This document shows, one piece after another, positions 28,823-39,336 of a DNA stretch of 64,000 bases. A model generated the notes under the pieces. The model ran no database searches and had not been told where the DNA came from. It saw nothing but the letters and a program-made list of their open reading frames with translations. The DNA lies in contig NZ_JAGPBB010000006.1 in the NCBI RefSeq assembly GCF_018063565.1, positions 1 through 64,000 on the forward strand, read 5' to 3'. The stretch is from Rhodoferax sp. (GTDB lineage: Bacteria > Pseudomonadota > Gammaproteobacteria > Burkholderiales > Burkholderiaceae_C). The stretch's first letter is position 1. Each line of letters opens with the position of its first letter. The translations under genes and the position numbers were made by a program.

Positions 28823-30030
28823 CCGATAACATCGAATCACACCGGAAGCGCGTTGCCATTTTGGGTTCCACCGGATCGATCGGTGTCAGTACCCTGGCGG
28901 TTATCGCTGCGCATCCCGAGCGTTTTGAGGTGTTTGCGCTAAGCGCTGCCACGCAAGTCGACAAGATGCTGGCGCAATGCGCCCAGTTTAAGCCCGTGTT
29001 TGCAGTGATGGCCGATGTGCAGGCAGCGGGCCAATTGACGGAAAAAATCAAGCAAAATGGGCTTTCCACCCAAGTTTTATCTGGATTAAGTGCTATTGAC
29101 TTGATATCAAGTCATGCCTTGGTGGACATCGTGATGGCGGCCATTGTTGGTGCCGCTGGCCTGGCCTCCTGTTTGGCGGCGGCCCGCAGTGGCAAGCGAT
29201 TGCTGCTGGCCAACAAAGAAGCGTTGGTGGTTGGCGGTGATTTTTTTCTTAAGGCGGTCAGTGCCGGAGGTGCCAAACTACTGCCTATTGACAGTGAGCA
29301 TTCTGCGGTGTTTCAGTCTTTGCCGGCCGACCCTCTGCTGTGGCCGGCACAAATCGACAAGATCATCTTGACGGCTTCAGGGGGCCCGTTCCGGCGAACC
29401 GATCCGGCATTGTTTGCCAGCCTCACGCCAGAGCAGGCCTGTGCACACCCCAACTGGAGCATGGGCCGGAAGATTTCTGTCGACTCGGCCACCATGATGA
29501 ACAAGGCGCTGGAGGTGATCGAGGCGCGTTATTTGTTTGGTGTCCAACCGGAGCAGATCGAGGTGGTGATCCATCCCCAGAGTGTGATCCATTCCATGGT
29601 GCAGTACCGGGACCATTCGGTGGTGGCGCAACTGGGCACTCCTGACATGAAAGTCCCCATTGCCTACGGCCTGTCGTGGCCTGATCGCATTGTTTCGGGT
29701 GCCGATGCACTGGATTTTTCGGTCATGAAGGACCTGAGCTTTGAGTCTTTGGACGCACACGGTCATCCCCAGCGTTTTCCCGGCCTGAAACTGGCCTGGG
29801 AGGTTTTGCGGGCGCCGGCCGGGTCGCCGGCAGTGCTGAATGCGGCCAATGAAGTCGCGGTGGCGGCCTTTTTGGCCGGGGTCATCCGTTTCGACCAGAT
29901 TCATACCGTCAATCATGAGACGTTGTCCGGTGTTGCTGTCTCCATGCCGGATTCACTCGAGGACCTGTTGGCCTTGGATGCGCTGGCCAGGCGCACTGCG
30001 CAACGCGTGCTGGCACGCATTGCCACCTGA
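28819..30030 (+). CDS. dxr: 1-deoxy-D-xylulose-5-phosphate reductoisomerase
   Basis: The 403-residue enzyme commits DXP to the MEP isoprenoid pathway. The NADPH site is LGSTGSIGVS (residues about 15-24). ANKEALVVGG, the acidic metal-binding PIDSEHSAVFQ, and TASGGPFRR and NWSMGRKISVDSATMMNKALE-type substrate segments follow. It starts within the cdsA stop (ATGA). The stretch 29053-29096 is AT-rich and resembles the dispersed repeat, but it does not lengthen the protein noticeably. Confidence 0.97.
   Translation: MTDNIESHRKRVAILGSTGSIGVSTLAVIAAHPERFEVFALSAATQVDKMLAQCAQFKPVFAVMADVQAAGQLTEKIKQNGLSTQVLSGLSAIDLISSHALVDIVMAAIVGAAGLASCLAAARSGKRLLLANKEALVVGGDFFLKAVSAGGAKLLPIDSEHSAVFQSLPADPLLWPAQIDKIILTASGGPFRRTDPALFASLTPEQACAHPNWSMGRKISVDSATMMNKALEVIEARYLFGVQPEQIEVVIHPQSVIHSMVQYRDHSVVAQLGTPDMKVPIAYGLSWPDRIVSGADALDFSVMKDLSFESLDAHGHPQRFPGLKLAWEVLRAPAGSPAVLNAANEVAVAAFLAGVIRFDQIHTVNHETLSGVAVSMPDSLEDLLALDALARRTAQRVLARIAT
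29053..29096 (-). repeat. Dispersed repeat, copy 5 (in frame inside dxr)
   Basis: On the minus strand it reads ATAGCACTTAATCC, then AAACTTGGGTGGAAAGCCC-ATTTTG, parallel to GGGCTAGAGGC-TTTT in other copies. It encodes the KQNGLSTQVLSGLSAI part of Dxr. A moderate match. Confidence 0.4.
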
Positions 30031-30049
30031 AGGGTTTGGGTTCTGATCC

Positions 30050-31408
30050 ATGTTGACGCTTGCGGCTTTCCTGATCGCGATATCCCTGTTGATCGCTGTT
30101 CATGAGTATGGCCATTACCGGGTAGCCGTAGCGTGCGGCGTCAGAGTTTTGCGATTCTCCATTGGTTTTGGCAGACCCTTGTTTCGTTGGCAAGCCCGCG
30201 GTTCAGCCACCGAGTTTGTTGTTGCCATGGTTCCTCTTGGGGGATACGTCAAGATGCTCGATGAGCGTGAGGGGGTGGTTGAGCTAACTGAACGACACAT
30301 GGCCTTCAACACGCAAACCCTGCCACGGCGGGCGGCGATTGTCGCTGCGGGGCCGGTGGCCAATCTTTTGCTTGCGGTGGTGTTTTATGCTTTGGTGAAC
30401 TGGGCTGGTGTGGACTTGCCGGCGGCCGTCCTGGCGCAGCCTGGCAGTGGCACGCTGGCTGCCGAGGCCGGACTTGTCGGGGGCGACAGGGTGCTGGCGG
30501 CTGCCCTGGGCGATGGTGAAGCGCAGGACCTTCAATCCTACGAGGATGTGCGCTGGTGGGTGACACGGGGGGTGTTGCAACATGAGGACTTGCAGTTGAC
30601 ACTGAAGGGTCAGTCGGGCGGCCAACGTGTAGTGCTGCTCAAGCTCTCTGACATTGACACCCGGGAGGTCGATGCCCAACTGTTTGCACGGCTGGGTTTG
30701 AGCGGACCATTCACCCGTCCCATGATTGGCGAGACGATGGCGGGTGGTGCTGCCGCGCAGGCGGGCTTGACCCAAGGTGATGTGGTACTTAGTATCAATG
30801 GTCTGAAGATCATCGATGGGCAGCAGTTGCGCCAGTTCATTCGTCAATCGGCTGTCTCTGGTGCAGTCCAAGCGCAAAACTGGCAGATTCAACGACAAGG
30901 CCGTCAGCTCGACGTCACCCTGACGCCCAGCATTGTGATGGAAGGGACACAGAGTATTGGCCGTATTGGCGCTTACATCGGTACCCCACCCGAGATGCTG
31001 ATGGTGCGTTACGGCTTGATCGAGGGCTTGTGGCGCGGGTTGGAGCAGACTTGGGACGTGTCGCTGCTGACGCTGCGCATGATGGGCAAAATGCTCATCG
31101 GCGAGGCGTCGCTCAAAAACATCAGCGGGCCGTTAACTATCGCAGACTATGCCGGCAAATCAGCGGGACTGGGTTTGACGCAGTATGTGATTTTCCTCGC
31201 CTTGATCAGTGTCAGCCTGGGGGTGTTGAACCTGCTGCCCTTGCCGGTGCTTGATGGGGGTCACCTGATGTATTATCTTTGGGAGGGCGTCACCGGCAAG
31301 CCGGTGACCGAGCGCTGGATGGAGCGCCTTCAGCGAGGCGGTATTGCCTTGTTGACGGCCATGATGTCGTTGGCTATTTTTAACGACGTCACCCGCTTGT
31401 TAGGTTAA
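30050..31408 (+). CDS. rseP: Intramembrane zinc metalloprotease RseP (site-2 protease)
   Basis: The 452-residue inner-membrane protease cleaves anti-sigma factor and signal-peptide remnants. The zinc motif HEYGH lies at residues 18-22 in the first helix. Two PDZ domains follow in the periplasmic part (the second around MAGGAAAQAGLTQGDVVLSINGL). The C-terminal LNLLPLPVLDGGHL contains the third ligand. It sits 19 bases after dxr and directly before bamA, the usual place. Confidence 0.97.
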   Translation: MLTLAAFLIAISLLIAVHEYGHYRVAVACGVRVLRFSIGFGRPLFRWQARGSATEFVVAMVPLGGYVKMLDEREGVVELTERHMAFNTQTLPRRAAIVAAGPVANLLLAVVFYALVNWAGVDLPAAVLAQPGSGTLAAEAGLVGGDRVLAAALGDGEAQDLQSYEDVRWWVTRGVLQHEDLQLTLKGQSGGQRVVLLKLSDIDTREVDAQLFARLGLSGPFTRPMIGETMAGGAAAQAGLTQGDVVLSINGLKIIDGQQLRQFIRQSAVSGAVQAQNWQIQRQGRQLDVTLTPSIVMEGTQSIGRIGAYIGTPPEMLMVRYGLIEGLWRGLEQTWDVSLLTLRMMGKMLIGEASLKNISGPLTIADYAGKSAGLGLTQYVIFLALISVSLGVLNLLPLPVLDGGHLMYYLWEGVTGKPVTERWMERLQRGGIALLTAMMSLAIFNDVTRLLG

Positions 31409-31456
31409 CCGGTGTCTTTGCAACTGACGCCACATCGTTCATTTGATCATCACAAC

Positions 31457-33757
31457 ATGCAATTTAATCGCTTTCGCCTGAGCACGCTTTCTGCTTTGGT
31501 TTCTGTTGTTCTTTGTGCCCAGCCTGCGTTGGCCGTCGAACCTTTCAAGGTGCGCGACATCCGGATCGAAGGTTTGCAACGCGTCGAGCCAGGAACCATT
31601 TTTGTTTCCTTGCCGGTACAGGTGGGCGACACCTACAGCGACGACAAGGGTTCGGCCGCCATTCGCAGCCTGTTTAGCCTGGGTTTGTTCAAAGACGTTC
31701 GCATCGAGGTCAACGGCGATGTGCTGGTGGTGGTGGTGGAAGAGCGGCCTACCGTGGCAGAAGTCGAGTTTGTGGGTACCAAAGAGTTTGACAAAGATGT
31801 TCTGATCAAATCGATGCGTGATGTGGGATTGGGCGATGGCAAACCGTTTGACAAGGCACAACTGGACCGTGCCGAGCAAGAACTCAAGCGTCAGTACATC
31901 AATCGCAGTCTGTACGCTGCCCAGGTGATCACCACCGTGACGCCGATCGAGCGCAACCGCGTCAATCTGACTTTCACCGTGGTCGAGGGCGAGCCCGCCA
32001 ACATCAGTGACATCCGCATTGTTGGAAACAAAGTATTTGATGAGTCCACATTGCGCGACTTGTTTGACCTTGACACGGGCAACTGGATGTCCTGGTACAC
32101 CAAGTCCAATCGGTATTCGCGTGCCAAACTCAATGCGGACATTGAAACACTGCGCTCTTACTATCTATCACGTGGCTACCTGGAATTCAAGGTGGATTCC
32201 ACCCAGGTCGCCATTGCACCGAACAAAACAGACATTGGCATCACCGTCAATGTGACCGAAGGTGAGCGTTTTGTCGTCAGTAGCGTCAAACTTGAAGGTG
32301 ACTACCTTGGCAAGAACGACGAATTCAAGACTTTGGTCACCATTCGCCCGGGTGAAGCCTACAACGCTGATGAGGTTGCCAAGACCACCAAAGCGTTTAC
32401 CGACTATTTTGGCGATTTTGGTTATGCGTTTGCACGTGTCGAGGCCAGGCCAGAGGTAGATCGCGTCACCAATCAGGTGGTGCTGTATCTCAGTGCCAAC
32501 CCGTCGCGTCGCGCCTATGTGCGGCGTATCAATGTCGCGGGCAATACCCGAACCCGTGACGTGGTGGTGCGTCGCGAGTTCCGGCAACTCGAGTCATCGT
32601 GGTACGACGGCGACAAGATTCGCCGCTCGCGGGACCGGGTTGATCGTCTCGGGTATTTTGGCGAAGTATCGGTGGAGACCCAGGAGGTTCCCGGGGCACC
32701 TGATCAGGTCGACCTGACCTTGAATGTGGTGGAAAAACCAACCGGCAGTCTGACACTTGGGGCGGGATATTCCAGCGGAGACGGGCTGGGTTTGTCGTTT
32801 GGACTGAAGCAGGACAACGCTTTTGGTTCCGGCAACTCGCTGGGTATTCAGGTCAACACCAGCAAGATCAATCGGGTATTGGTGCTCAATACCACCGACC
32901 CTTACTTTACCGAGGATGGGGTTTCCCGAACCATCGACGTCTATCACAAGACCACCAGCCCCTACGAAGATCCTGATTACTACAAATTGATCACCACCGG
33001 TGGCGCGTTGCGTTTTGGCGTTCCGTTTACCGAGATCGATACCGTATTCTTCGGTGCCGGCGTTGAGCAGATCACCATCAAGCCGGGGACTCTTTTGCCC
33101 ACTTCGTATCAGGACTACATTGACGAATACGGCGAAAAAAGTATCGGCGTGCCTTTCACCGTTGGGTGGTCACGCGACAGTCGTGACAGCGCTTTGGCAC
33201 CCACCAGCGGCACGATGCAACGCGTCAATGCCGAATGGTCTTTTGCGGGCGACGCACGTTACCTGCGCACCACTTATCAGTACCAGCAATACCTGCCTTT
33301 GAGCAAGAAGTTCACCGCCGCTTTCAACGGCGAGATTGGTTGGGGCAAATCTTTTGGCGGGCGCTCTTACCCGGTGTTCAAGAATTTTTACGGTGGCGGT
33401 TTGGGTTCGGTGCGCGGGTTTGAGCAGGGCAGTCTGGGTCCGCGTGACGTCAGTGGCAGCGCCGTGGGTGGCTCGCGCAAGTTCAATATCAACGCCGAGG
33501 TATTGGCGCCGTTCCCCGGCGCCGGTAACGACCGCAGCTTGCGCATGTACGGATTTTTCGACATGGGCATGGTGGGCGGCGACGATGACGGACTGGCCAT
33601 CAACCAGGATGCGGACAAGGTGCGTGCGTCGGTGGGGGTTGGCCTGAGCTGGATTTCGCCGGTCGGTCCACTGCGTCTGGCGTTTGCCAAACCGATTCGC
33701 AAGTACGACAACGATAGAATCCAGAGCATGCAATTTCAGATTGGGACCAGTTTCTAA
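31457..33757 (+). CDS. bamA: Outer membrane assembly factor BamA
   Basis: The 766-residue Omp85 protein has a signal peptide (about residues 1-25, ending AQPALA). Five POTRA domains follow (the first begins FKVRDIRIEGLQRVEPGTIF), then a 16-strand beta barrel with the VRGFE motif in GGGLGSVRGFEQGSLGPRD and the C-terminal MQFQIGTSF ending in phenylalanine. It is the core of the BAM machinery. I start at ATG 31457, where the signal peptide begins; an upstream frame to 31412 would bury it. The stop overlaps the skp start (TAATG). Confidence 0.97.
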   Translation: MQFNRFRLSTLSALVSVVLCAQPALAVEPFKVRDIRIEGLQRVEPGTIFVSLPVQVGDTYSDDKGSAAIRSLFSLGLFKDVRIEVNGDVLVVVVEERPTVAEVEFVGTKEFDKDVLIKSMRDVGLGDGKPFDKAQLDRAEQELKRQYINRSLYAAQVITTVTPIERNRVNLTFTVVEGEPANISDIRIVGNKVFDESTLRDLFDLDTGNWMSWYTKSNRYSRAKLNADIETLRSYYLSRGYLEFKVDSTQVAIAPNKTDIGITVNVTEGERFVVSSVKLEGDYLGKNDEFKTLVTIRPGEAYNADEVAKTTKAFTDYFGDFGYAFARVEARPEVDRVTNQVVLYLSANPSRRAYVRRINVAGNTRTRDVVVRREFRQLESSWYDGDKIRRSRDRVDRLGYFGEVSVETQEVPGAPDQVDLTLNVVEKPTGSLTLGAGYSSGDGLGLSFGLKQDNAFGSGNSLGIQVNTSKINRVLVLNTTDPYFTEDGVSRTIDVYHKTTSPYEDPDYYKLITTGGALRFGVPFTEIDTVFFGAGVEQITIKPGTLLPTSYQDYIDEYGEKSIGVPFTVGWSRDSRDSALAPTSGTMQRVNAEWSFAGDARYLRTTYQYQQYLPLSKKFTAAFNGEIGWGKSFGGRSYPVFKNFYGGGLGSVRGFEQGSLGPRDVSGSAVGGSRKFNINAEVLAPFPGAGNDRSLRMYGFFDMGMVGGDDDGLAINQDADKVRASVGVGLSWISPVGPLRLAFAKPIRKYDNDRIQSMQFQIGTSF

Positions 33758-34275
33758 TGAACTATTTTCTTCGCCAGTGCGCGGTTGCGCTTCTCGGTGG
33801 CTGTTTGGCAGTGTCGGCGCAAGCACAGGATCAGGCGGTCAAGCTAGGGTTTGTCAGCACCGATCGCGTCCTCAAGGAGGCCAGCACCGCCAAGGCAGCA
33901 CAAACCAAGCTGGAGCAGGAGTTCTCCAAGCGTGAAAAAGAACTGACCGAACTCGGGGCCAACGTCAAGGCGATGGCCGAAAAGTTCGAGAAAGATGCAC
34001 CCACCTTGCCTGAGGCGCAACGTTTGAGCAAGCAAAAACAGCTTGTCGATCAGGACCGCGAGTTTCAGCGCAAGCGCCGTGAGTTTCAGGAAGACCTCAA
34101 TTCCCGCAAAAATGAAGAGTTGCAGTTGGTGATTCAGCGCGCCAACAAGGTCATCAAGGAAATTGCCGTGGCTGAAAAGTACGACTTTATTTTCCAGGAC
34201 GCGGTGTATGTCAACCCCAAACATGACATGACCGACAAGGTGATCAAGGCCTTGAACTCCACCAACGGCAAATGA
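33757..34275 (+). CDS. skp: Periplasmic chaperone Skp/OmpH
   Basis: The 172-residue protein has a signal peptide (RQCAVALLGGCLAVSAQAQ, cleaved near residue 23) and a long charged coiled coil (EQEFSKREKELTELGANV to QEDLNSRKNEEL). This is the arrangement of the jellyfish-shaped trimer that carries unfolded outer-membrane proteins to BamA. The C-terminal part AVAEKYDFIFQDAVYVNPKHDMT is typical. The start codon overlaps the bamA stop, so expression is coupled. Confidence 0.95.
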   Translation: MNYFLRQCAVALLGGCLAVSAQAQDQAVKLGFVSTDRVLKEASTAKAAQTKLEQEFSKREKELTELGANVKAMAEKFEKDAPTLPEAQRLSKQKQLVDQDREFQRKRREFQEDLNSRKNEELQLVIQRANKVIKEIAVAEKYDFIFQDAVYVNPKHDMTDKVIKALNSTNGK

Positions 34276-34295
34276 GCCGAGCCGGCTGATCGCGC

Positions 34296-35294
34296 GTGCC
34301 GCTGCGTTTAGGCGCCATTGTTGAAGCTCTGGGTGGTGACCTGTATGGTGATGCCGAGCAACTGATTGTTGGATTGGCGCCGCTGCAATCCGCCAGTGCG
34401 CAGCACATCAGCTTTTTGAGCCATCCCAAGTATCAGAGCCAGCTGGCCAGCAGTGCGGCAGCTTGCGTGATTGTCCATCCCGAGTTTGAGGCATCGGCCC
34501 GGGTCAGGGGCGCGTGTATTGTCACCGACCAACCCTACCTGTATTTCGCCCGTCTGACCCAGCTGTGGAAGCGCTCGATAGCGATGCCCATGGGGCCGGC
34601 CCGGCACCCGAGCGCGGTGGTCGATCCGTCTGCCCGGATTGAGCCCAGTGCCAGAATTGGCCCCTTGTGTGTGATTGAACGCGGTGCGCGCATTGGTGCC
34701 GACACTGTGCTCAAGTCGCGCGTCACGATCGGCGAGGACTGCATCATCGGGGCGCGCTGCCTGCTGCACAGCGGCGTGGTGATCGGTGCCGATGGCTTCG
34801 GCTTTGCCCCCAACCAGGGTCAATGGGAAAAGATCGAGCAGCTTGGCGCGGTGGTCATTGGCAACGATGTTGAGATCGGTGCCAATACCTGCATCGACCG
34901 TGGCGCATTGGACAACACAGTGATTGAAGACGGCGTCAAGCTCGACAACCTGATTCAGATCGGCCACAACGTGCGCGTCGGGGCACACAGCGCCATGGCG
35001 GGCTGCGCCGGCGTGGCAGGAAGCGCCGATATTGGTGCGCATTGCACGGTGGGTGGCGGGGCAATTGTGCTGGGGCATCTGAGTCTGGCCGACGGAGTCA
35101 GCATCTCGGCGGCCAGTGTGGTGACCCGCTCCATCCGCAAACCCGGCCATTACACCGGCATGTTCCCGATTGACGACAACGCCAACTGGGAAAAAAACGC
35201 CGCCGTGGTCAAGCAACTGGCCAGTCTGCGTGAGCGCATCCGCATGCTGGAGTCCCAATTCAAAGCGCAGAACCACACCCATCCTCCCGAATGA
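34296..35294 (+). CDS. lpxD: UDP-3-O-(3-hydroxyacyl)glucosamine N-acyltransferase
   Basis: The 332-residue acyltransferase adds the second acyl chain in lipid A synthesis. An N-terminal uridine-binding domain ([16 protein letters not shown] to about residue 100) precedes a left-handed beta helix built of hexapeptide repeats, with the family motif [19 protein letters not shown] and [30 protein letters not shown] including the catalytic histidine. The start is GTG at 34296. It overlaps fabZ by four bases. Confidence 0.96.
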   Translation: MPLRLGAIVEALGGDLYGDAEQLIVGLAPLQSASAQHISFLSHPKYQSQLASSAAACVIVHPEFEASARVRGACIVTDQPYLYFARLTQLWKRSIAMPMGPARHPSAVVDPSARIEPSARIGPLCVIERGARIGADTVLKSRVTIGEDCIIGARCLLHSGVVIGADGFGFAPNQGQWEKIEQLGAVVIGNDVEIGANTCIDRGALDNTVIEDGVKLDNLIQIGHNVRVGAHSAMAGCAGVAGSADIGAHCTVGGGAIVLGHLSLADGVSISAASVVTRSIRKPGHYTGMFPIDDNANWEKNAAVVKQLASLRERIRMLESQFKAQNHTHPPE

Positions 35295-35737
35295 GTACCA
35301 TGGATATCCACAAAATACTTAAAAAACTGCCGCACCGTTACCCGTTTTTGCTGGTGGACCGGGTCTTGAGTATTGACAAGGGCAAATCGATTCGGGCGCT
35401 GAAAAACGTCACCATCAACGAGCCTTTTTTTGAGGGCCATTTTCCGCATCGCCCGGTCATGCCCGGCGTCCTGATGCTCGAGGCGCTGGCGCAGGCGGCT
35501 GCCTTGCTGTCGTTTGACGCGCTGGATGCCCAGCCCACGGACGACATGGTGTATTACTTTGCTGGCATCGAAGCCGCACGCTTCAAGCGCCCGGTGGAGC
35601 CGGGTGACCAGTTGATCCTGGAGGCCGAGTTGCTGCGCATGAAGGCGGGCATCTTCAAGTTCAAGGTGCGTGCGCTGGTCGATGGCGACCTGGCGGTCGA
35701 GGCAGAGCTCACCTGCGCCATGCGCAAAGTGAGTTGA
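35291..35737 (+). CDS. fabZ: 3-hydroxyacyl-[ACP] dehydratase FabZ
   Basis: The 148-residue hot-dog-fold dehydratase acts in fatty-acid elongation. [11 protein letters not shown], then [26 protein letters not shown] with the catalytic histidine and glutamate are present, and [18 protein letters not shown] follows. The ATG at 35291 overlaps the lpxD stop; ATG 35300 ([12 protein letters not shown]) is equally good by family length. Its placement between lpxD and lpxA couples fatty-acid and lipid A supply. Confidence 0.97.
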   Translation: MSTMDIHKILKKLPHRYPFLLVDRVLSIDKGKSIRALKNVTINEPFFEGHFPHRPVMPGVLMLEALAQAAALLSFDALDAQPTDDMVYYFAGIEAARFKRPVEPGDQLILEAELLRMKAGIFKFKVRALVDGDLAVEAELTCAMRKVS

Positions 35738-35748
35738 TGGGCCACGCC

Positions 35749-36543
35749 ATGAGTGCCATCCACCCCACCGCCATCGTCGATCCGGGCGCCGAACTTGACA
35801 GCAATGTCAGCGTTGGTCCCTACAGCCTGATCGGCCCGCACGTCAAGATTGGCGCTGGCACCACGGTCGGCCCGCATGTGGTGATCGAGGGCCACACGAC
35901 CATCGGTTGCGACAACCGAATTTTTCAGTTCACCTCATTGGGTGCCATTCCGCAAGACAAAAAATACGCCGGTGAGCCGTGTGAACTGGTGATTGGAGAC
36001 CGCAACACCATCCGCGAGTTCTGCAGTTTCAACATCGGCTCGCCAGGCGATGCCGGGGTTACGCGACTCGGTGACGACAACTGGATCATGGCCTATGTCC
36101 ATCTGGCGCACGACTGCCAGGTCGGTAATCACACGATCTTTGCCAACAATGCCACGCTGGCCGGCCATGTGCATGTGGGTGACTGGGCCATTCTGGGTGG
36201 CTTTACCGGCGTGCATCAGTTCGTGCGTATTGGCGCACACTGCATGACGGCCATCAGTTCGGTTCTGCTTGCTGACCTTCCGCCCTTTGTGATGTGCCAG
36301 GGCCAACCCGCCTCGGCGCGGTCGATGAACTACGAGGGCTTGCGCCGGCGCGGCTTCTCGCCAGAGCGTCTGGCCGGCGTCAAGGCCATGCACAAAGCCT
36401 TGTACCGCGAAGACCTGACCCTACAGGCGGCCCGCGAGCGCATCGCAGAGCTTGATAAAAGTGAGCCCCAGCGCACGCCTGACGTGCAGATGATGCTCTC
36501 ATTTTTGGATCAGGTCTCGGCGCAGCGCGGGATCGTGCGCTAG
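35749..36543 (+). CDS. lpxA: Acyl-ACP--UDP-N-acetylglucosamine O-acyltransferase
   Basis: The 264-residue first enzyme of lipid A synthesis is a hexapeptide-repeat beta helix beginning [20 protein letters not shown]. The catalytic histidine lies in [27 protein letters not shown]. The C-terminal helical domain contains [10 protein letters not shown] and ends in the helix [16 protein letters not shown] 35749 matches the family start; ATG 35737, overlapping the fabZ stop (TGATG), would add four residues and may be used through coupling. Confidence 0.96.
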   Translation: MSAIHPTAIVDPGAELDSNVSVGPYSLIGPHVKIGAGTTVGPHVVIEGHTTIGCDNRIFQFTSLGAIPQDKKYAGEPCELVIGDRNTIREFCSFNIGSPGDAGVTRLGDDNWIMAYVHLAHDCQVGNHTIFANNATLAGHVHVGDWAILGGFTGVHQFVRIGAHCMTAISSVLLADLPPFVMCQGQPASARSMNYEGLRRRGFSPERLAGVKAMHKALYREDLTLQAARERIAELDKSEPQRTPDVQMMLSFLDQVSAQRGIVR

Positions 36544-36566
36544 CGCCTGTTTCTCCGGCCTGCCTT

Positions 36567-37715
36567 GTGTCTGCCGCGCTGAACACCGCCCTGGTTGCCG
36601 GTGAAACCTCGGGCGACCTGCTGGCGGGCTTGCTGCTCGACGGCATGCGCCAGCGCTGGCCTGATCTGCATAGCTTTGGCATCGGCGGACCGCAGATGGC
36701 CCGGCGCGGCTTCGAGGCCTGGTGGCCGCACGACAAACTGGCCGTGCACGGCTTCGGCTGGGAGGTGCTGCGCCGCTACCGGGAGATCCTGGGCATTCGC
36801 AATCAGCTCAAACAGCGCCTGCTGGCTAACCCGCCTGGCATTTTTATTGGTGTCGATGCACCCGATTTCAACCTTGACCTTGAAGCCGCGCTGCGCCAGC
36901 AGGGCATCAAGACCGTGCACTTTGTCTGCCCCTCGGTCTGGGCCTGGCGCGCGGAGCGGCTGGAGAAAATCAAGCGCAGCGTCGATCATGTGCTGTGCAT
37001 CTTCCCTTTTGAGCCGGCGCTGCTGGCGCAGCATGGCATTGCCGCCACCTATGTCGGCCATCCACTGGCCAACGTGATCCCCATGGTGTCCGACCGTGTT
37101 TTGGCGCGCACGCAGCTCGGGCTAAGCGCCGACGCGCCGGTGCTGGCGATTTTGCCGGGCAGCCGCGAGTCCGAGGTGCGCCATCTCGCGAACACGTTTT
37201 TTCAGGCTGCAGCGCTGATCCGACAAGCACTTCCAGCTATTCAATGCATAGTTCCTGCGGTGCCCTTGTTGCGTGATCGCATCGTGGCCGCGGCAGCAGC
37301 CTGTGGACTGCAAGACCGGGTGCGGGTGGTGGTGGGTCAGTCACACGCGGTGCTGGCGGCGTGTGATGTCACGCTGATTGCCAGTGGCACCGCCACGCTG
37401 GAAGCCGCCTTGTTCAAACGGCCTATGGTGATCGCCTACCGCATGGGCAGCCTGTCGTGGCAGATCATGCGCCGTAAACGGCTGCAGCCCTGGGTGGGGC
37501 TGCCCAATATTCTGAGTGGCGAATTTGTCGTGCCGGAACTGCTGCAGGACGCGGCTACACCGCGGGCGCTGGCACATGAGGTGCTGGCCTGGCTGATCGC
37601 GCCTGCTGCGAAAATAACGCAACTTGAACAACGTTTTACCGCGCTGCACCATCAATTGCAACGCAACACTCCGCAACTTGCCGCTCATGCCATCGCCCAA
37701 GTCATCCAGCCTTAA
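36567..37715 (+). CDS. lpxB: Lipid-A-disaccharide synthase
   Basis: The 382-residue GT-B glycosyltransferase joins UDP-diacylglucosamine and lipid X. Family motifs are [12 protein letters not shown] at the start, [61 protein letters not shown] and [21 protein letters not shown]. The start is GTG at 36567. It follows lpxA by 23 bases and overlaps rnhB by 29 bases. Confidence 0.96.
   Translation: MSAALNTALVAGETSGDLLAGLLLDGMRQRWPDLHSFGIGGPQMARRGFEAWWPHDKLAVHGFGWEVLRRYREILGIRNQLKQRLLANPPGIFIGVDAPDFNLDLEAALRQQGIKTVHFVCPSVWAWRAERLEKIKRSVDHVLCIFPFEPALLAQHGIAATYVGHPLANVIPMVSDRVLARTQLGLSADAPVLAILPGSRESEVRHLANTFFQAAALIRQALPAIQCIVPAVPLLRDRIVAAAAACGLQDRVRVVVGQSHAVLAACDVTLIASGTATLEAALFKRPMVIAYRMGSLSWQIMRRKRLQPWVGLPNILSGEFVVPELLQDAATPRALAHEVLAWLIAPAAKITQLEQRFTALHHQLQRNTPQLAAHAIAQVIQP
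37203..37240 (-). repeat. Possible degenerate repeat copy 6 (inside lpxB)
   Basis: On the minus strand it reads ATAGCTGGAAGTGCTTG, then ATCAGCGCTGCAGCC, similar in layout to the dispersed repeat. The encoded protein segment aligns normally with LpxB, so this may be coincidence. Confidence 0.25.
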
Positions 37716-38367
37716 ACGCAAGAAACCCCGCGCCCTGCGTCAACCCAATATGCGACAGCTGGCGCTGACCTGGGGCACGAACGGTCTGATCGCCGGTGTG
37801 GACGAGGCTGGACGCGGTCCGCTGGCTGGGCCGGTGGTGGCAGCAGCGGTGATTCTGGACGATTTGAAACCCATTGCCGGGCTGGCTGACTCAAAAATGC
37901 TGACGGAGAAAAAGCGCGAGCGCCTGTTTGACGAGATCCGCGCCCGTGCCCTGTGTTTTTCCGTGGCGCAAGCCAGTGTGGATGAAATTGACAAGCTCAA
38001 TATCCTGCAAGCCACGCTGATGGCCATGCGCCGCGCTGTGGAGGGTCTTCGCCTGGCACCCAAACTGGTGCTGGTCGATGGCAATCGACTGCCGAGCTTG
38101 CCGATGCGCGGCGAGGCGGTGGTCAAGGGTGATGCCCTGGTGGCGGCGATCTCGGCCGCATCCATCCTGGCCAAAGTCACACGCGACCGCCTGTGCCTGG
38201 AGCTTGACCAGCAATACCCTGCCTATGGTTTTGCCCGGCACAAGGGCTATGGGACGGCACAGCATCTGGCGGCACTGAAGGAGCAGGGTGCTTGCCCGCA
38301 ACACCGCAGGAGCTTTCGGCCAGTGAGCGAAGCGCTGGCGTCGGCCACAGCCATGGCGACAGCATGA
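37687..38367 (+). CDS. rnhB: Ribonuclease HII
   Basis: The 226-residue enzyme nicks RNA in RNA-DNA duplexes and removes misinserted ribonucleotides. It has [19 protein letters not shown] with the paired Asp-Glu, the [16 protein letters not shown] segment, LVDGNRLP, and [21 protein letters not shown] with the further aspartates. ATG 37687 overlaps lpxB by 29 bases. ATG 37750, which would remove 21 basic residues, is an alternative. The stop overlaps the methyltransferase start (ATGA). Confidence 0.95.
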   Translation: MPSPKSSSLKRKKPRALRQPNMRQLALTWGTNGLIAGVDEAGRGPLAGPVVAAAVILDDLKPIAGLADSKMLTEKKRERLFDEIRARALCFSVAQASVDEIDKLNILQATLMAMRRAVEGLRLAPKLVLVDGNRLPSLPMRGEAVVKGDALVAAISAASILAKVTRDRLCLELDQQYPAYGFARHKGYGTAQHLAALKEQGACPQHRRSFRPVSEALASATAMATA

Positions 38368-39167
38368 ACGCGCCGACCCACATCAGCTCGCGCGACAACG
38401 CCTGGCTCAAAGAACTGCGCCGTCTGGCCACCGGCAACACCGATTACCGCAAGCAGGGCCGTTTCTGGGCCGAGGGCGACCACTTGCTGCGCGCGGCACT
38501 GGCGCGTGGGGTGACGCCTCAATTTGGCGTATTTTCAGAGTCATTCTGGCCACTAGCGCAAAGCCAGTATCAGAAAGCTGCTACAAAAAATGTGGTGATT
38601 TCTGACAGCGAGTACGCCGGGCTGAGTGCGCTGGAGTCACCCTCCCGTATGGGTTTTGTGTTTGATCTGCCCGCCACACCGCCGCTGCAGCCGCACGCTG
38701 CCAGTGTCATTCTGGACCGGGTGCAGGACGCCGGCAATGTTGGCGCCATCCTGCGCAGTGCCTCGGCCTTTGGTTTCAGGCAGATCATTGCGCTCAAGGG
38801 GACGGCAGCCTTGTGGAGCCCCAAGGTGCTGCGCGCCGGTATGGGGGCGCATTGGGGTCTGCAGTTGATCGAAGGCACAGATCTGGCGCTGCTGGGGTCA
38901 ATGCAACTGCCACTGCTGGTCACCAGCTCGCATCAAGGACGTTTTTTGCACGATTTGCTTCAAGCAAGAGAGCTTCCAGCGCAATGTTCATGGGCGCTTG
39001 GACATGAAGGGCAGGGTGTAAGTGACGCCTTGCAGACGCTGGCCAGTCAGTGGGTGCGCATCGCCCAGCCGGGTGGCGAAGAATCATTGAATGTGGCCAG
39101 TGCGGCGGCGATTTGCCTGCACGCCAGCGCCAGTGCAGGACTGTTGGGGCTTGCGGGTAAACCCTGA
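38364..39167 (+). CDS. SpoU/TrmH-family RNA 2'-O-methyltransferase
   Basis: The 267-residue protein has an N-terminal substrate-binding domain ([29 protein letters not shown]) and a SPOUT domain. The three trefoil-knot motifs are [33 protein letters not shown] and [21 protein letters not shown]. It is most like RlmB/TsnR-type rRNA methyltransferases, but the exact nucleotide is not known. It starts in the rnhB stop. Residues about 60-76 ([17 protein letters not shown]) are encoded by a copy of the dispersed repeat, in frame between the two domains. Confidence 0.9.
   Translation: MNAPTHISSRDNAWLKELRRLATGNTDYRKQGRFWAEGDHLLRAALARGVTPQFGVFSESFWPLAQSQYQKAATKNVVISDSEYAGLSALESPSRMGFVFDLPATPPLQPHAASVILDRVQDAGNVGAILRSASAFGFRQIIALKGTAALWSPKVLRAGMGAHWGLQLIEGTDLALLGSMQLPLLVTSSHQGRFLHDLLQARELPAQCSWALGHEGQGVSDALQTLASQWVRIAQPGGEESLNVASAAAICLHASASAGLLGLAGKP
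38546..38590 (-). repeat. Dispersed repeat, copy 7 (in frame inside rRNA methyltransferase gene)
   Basis: On the minus strand GTAGCAGCTTTCTG is followed after a short spacer by TTGCGCTAGTGGCC-AGAAT, close to AGCTGCTTGCGC and GCGCTAGAGGCC of other copies. It lies in the linker between the two protein domains. Confidence 0.6.
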
Positions 39168-39280
39168 TGCTAGTGGCGGTGTAGCGCGATGCGGCACCAC
39201 CCCTCGGCTATACTCACCGCCTGTTTTGCAGTCCGCGTACGCTCTTTCGCAGCCCAAGCCCCATCCCCTTATCGTTCCCC

Positions 39281-39296
39281 CAAGAGGCAACTCTTG
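39281..39296 (+). promoter_or_regulatory. Small hairpin in carA leader
   Basis: CAAGAG-GCAA-CTCTTG forms a 6-bp stem closed by a GNRA-type tetraloop, 40 bases before the carA start. A TATACT at 39209-39214 could be the -10 box. No leader peptide or terminator was identified. Confidence 0.35.
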
Positions 39297-39336
39297 AGCA
39301 GGCATGGGCGTACCCGTAACCTATTCGGAGATCCCA

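Noticed and set aside
38930-38990. Second repeat copy in the rRNA methyltransferase gene
   Set aside because: AT-rich with TTGCGCT on the minus strand, but no convincing AGAGGC end; left out.
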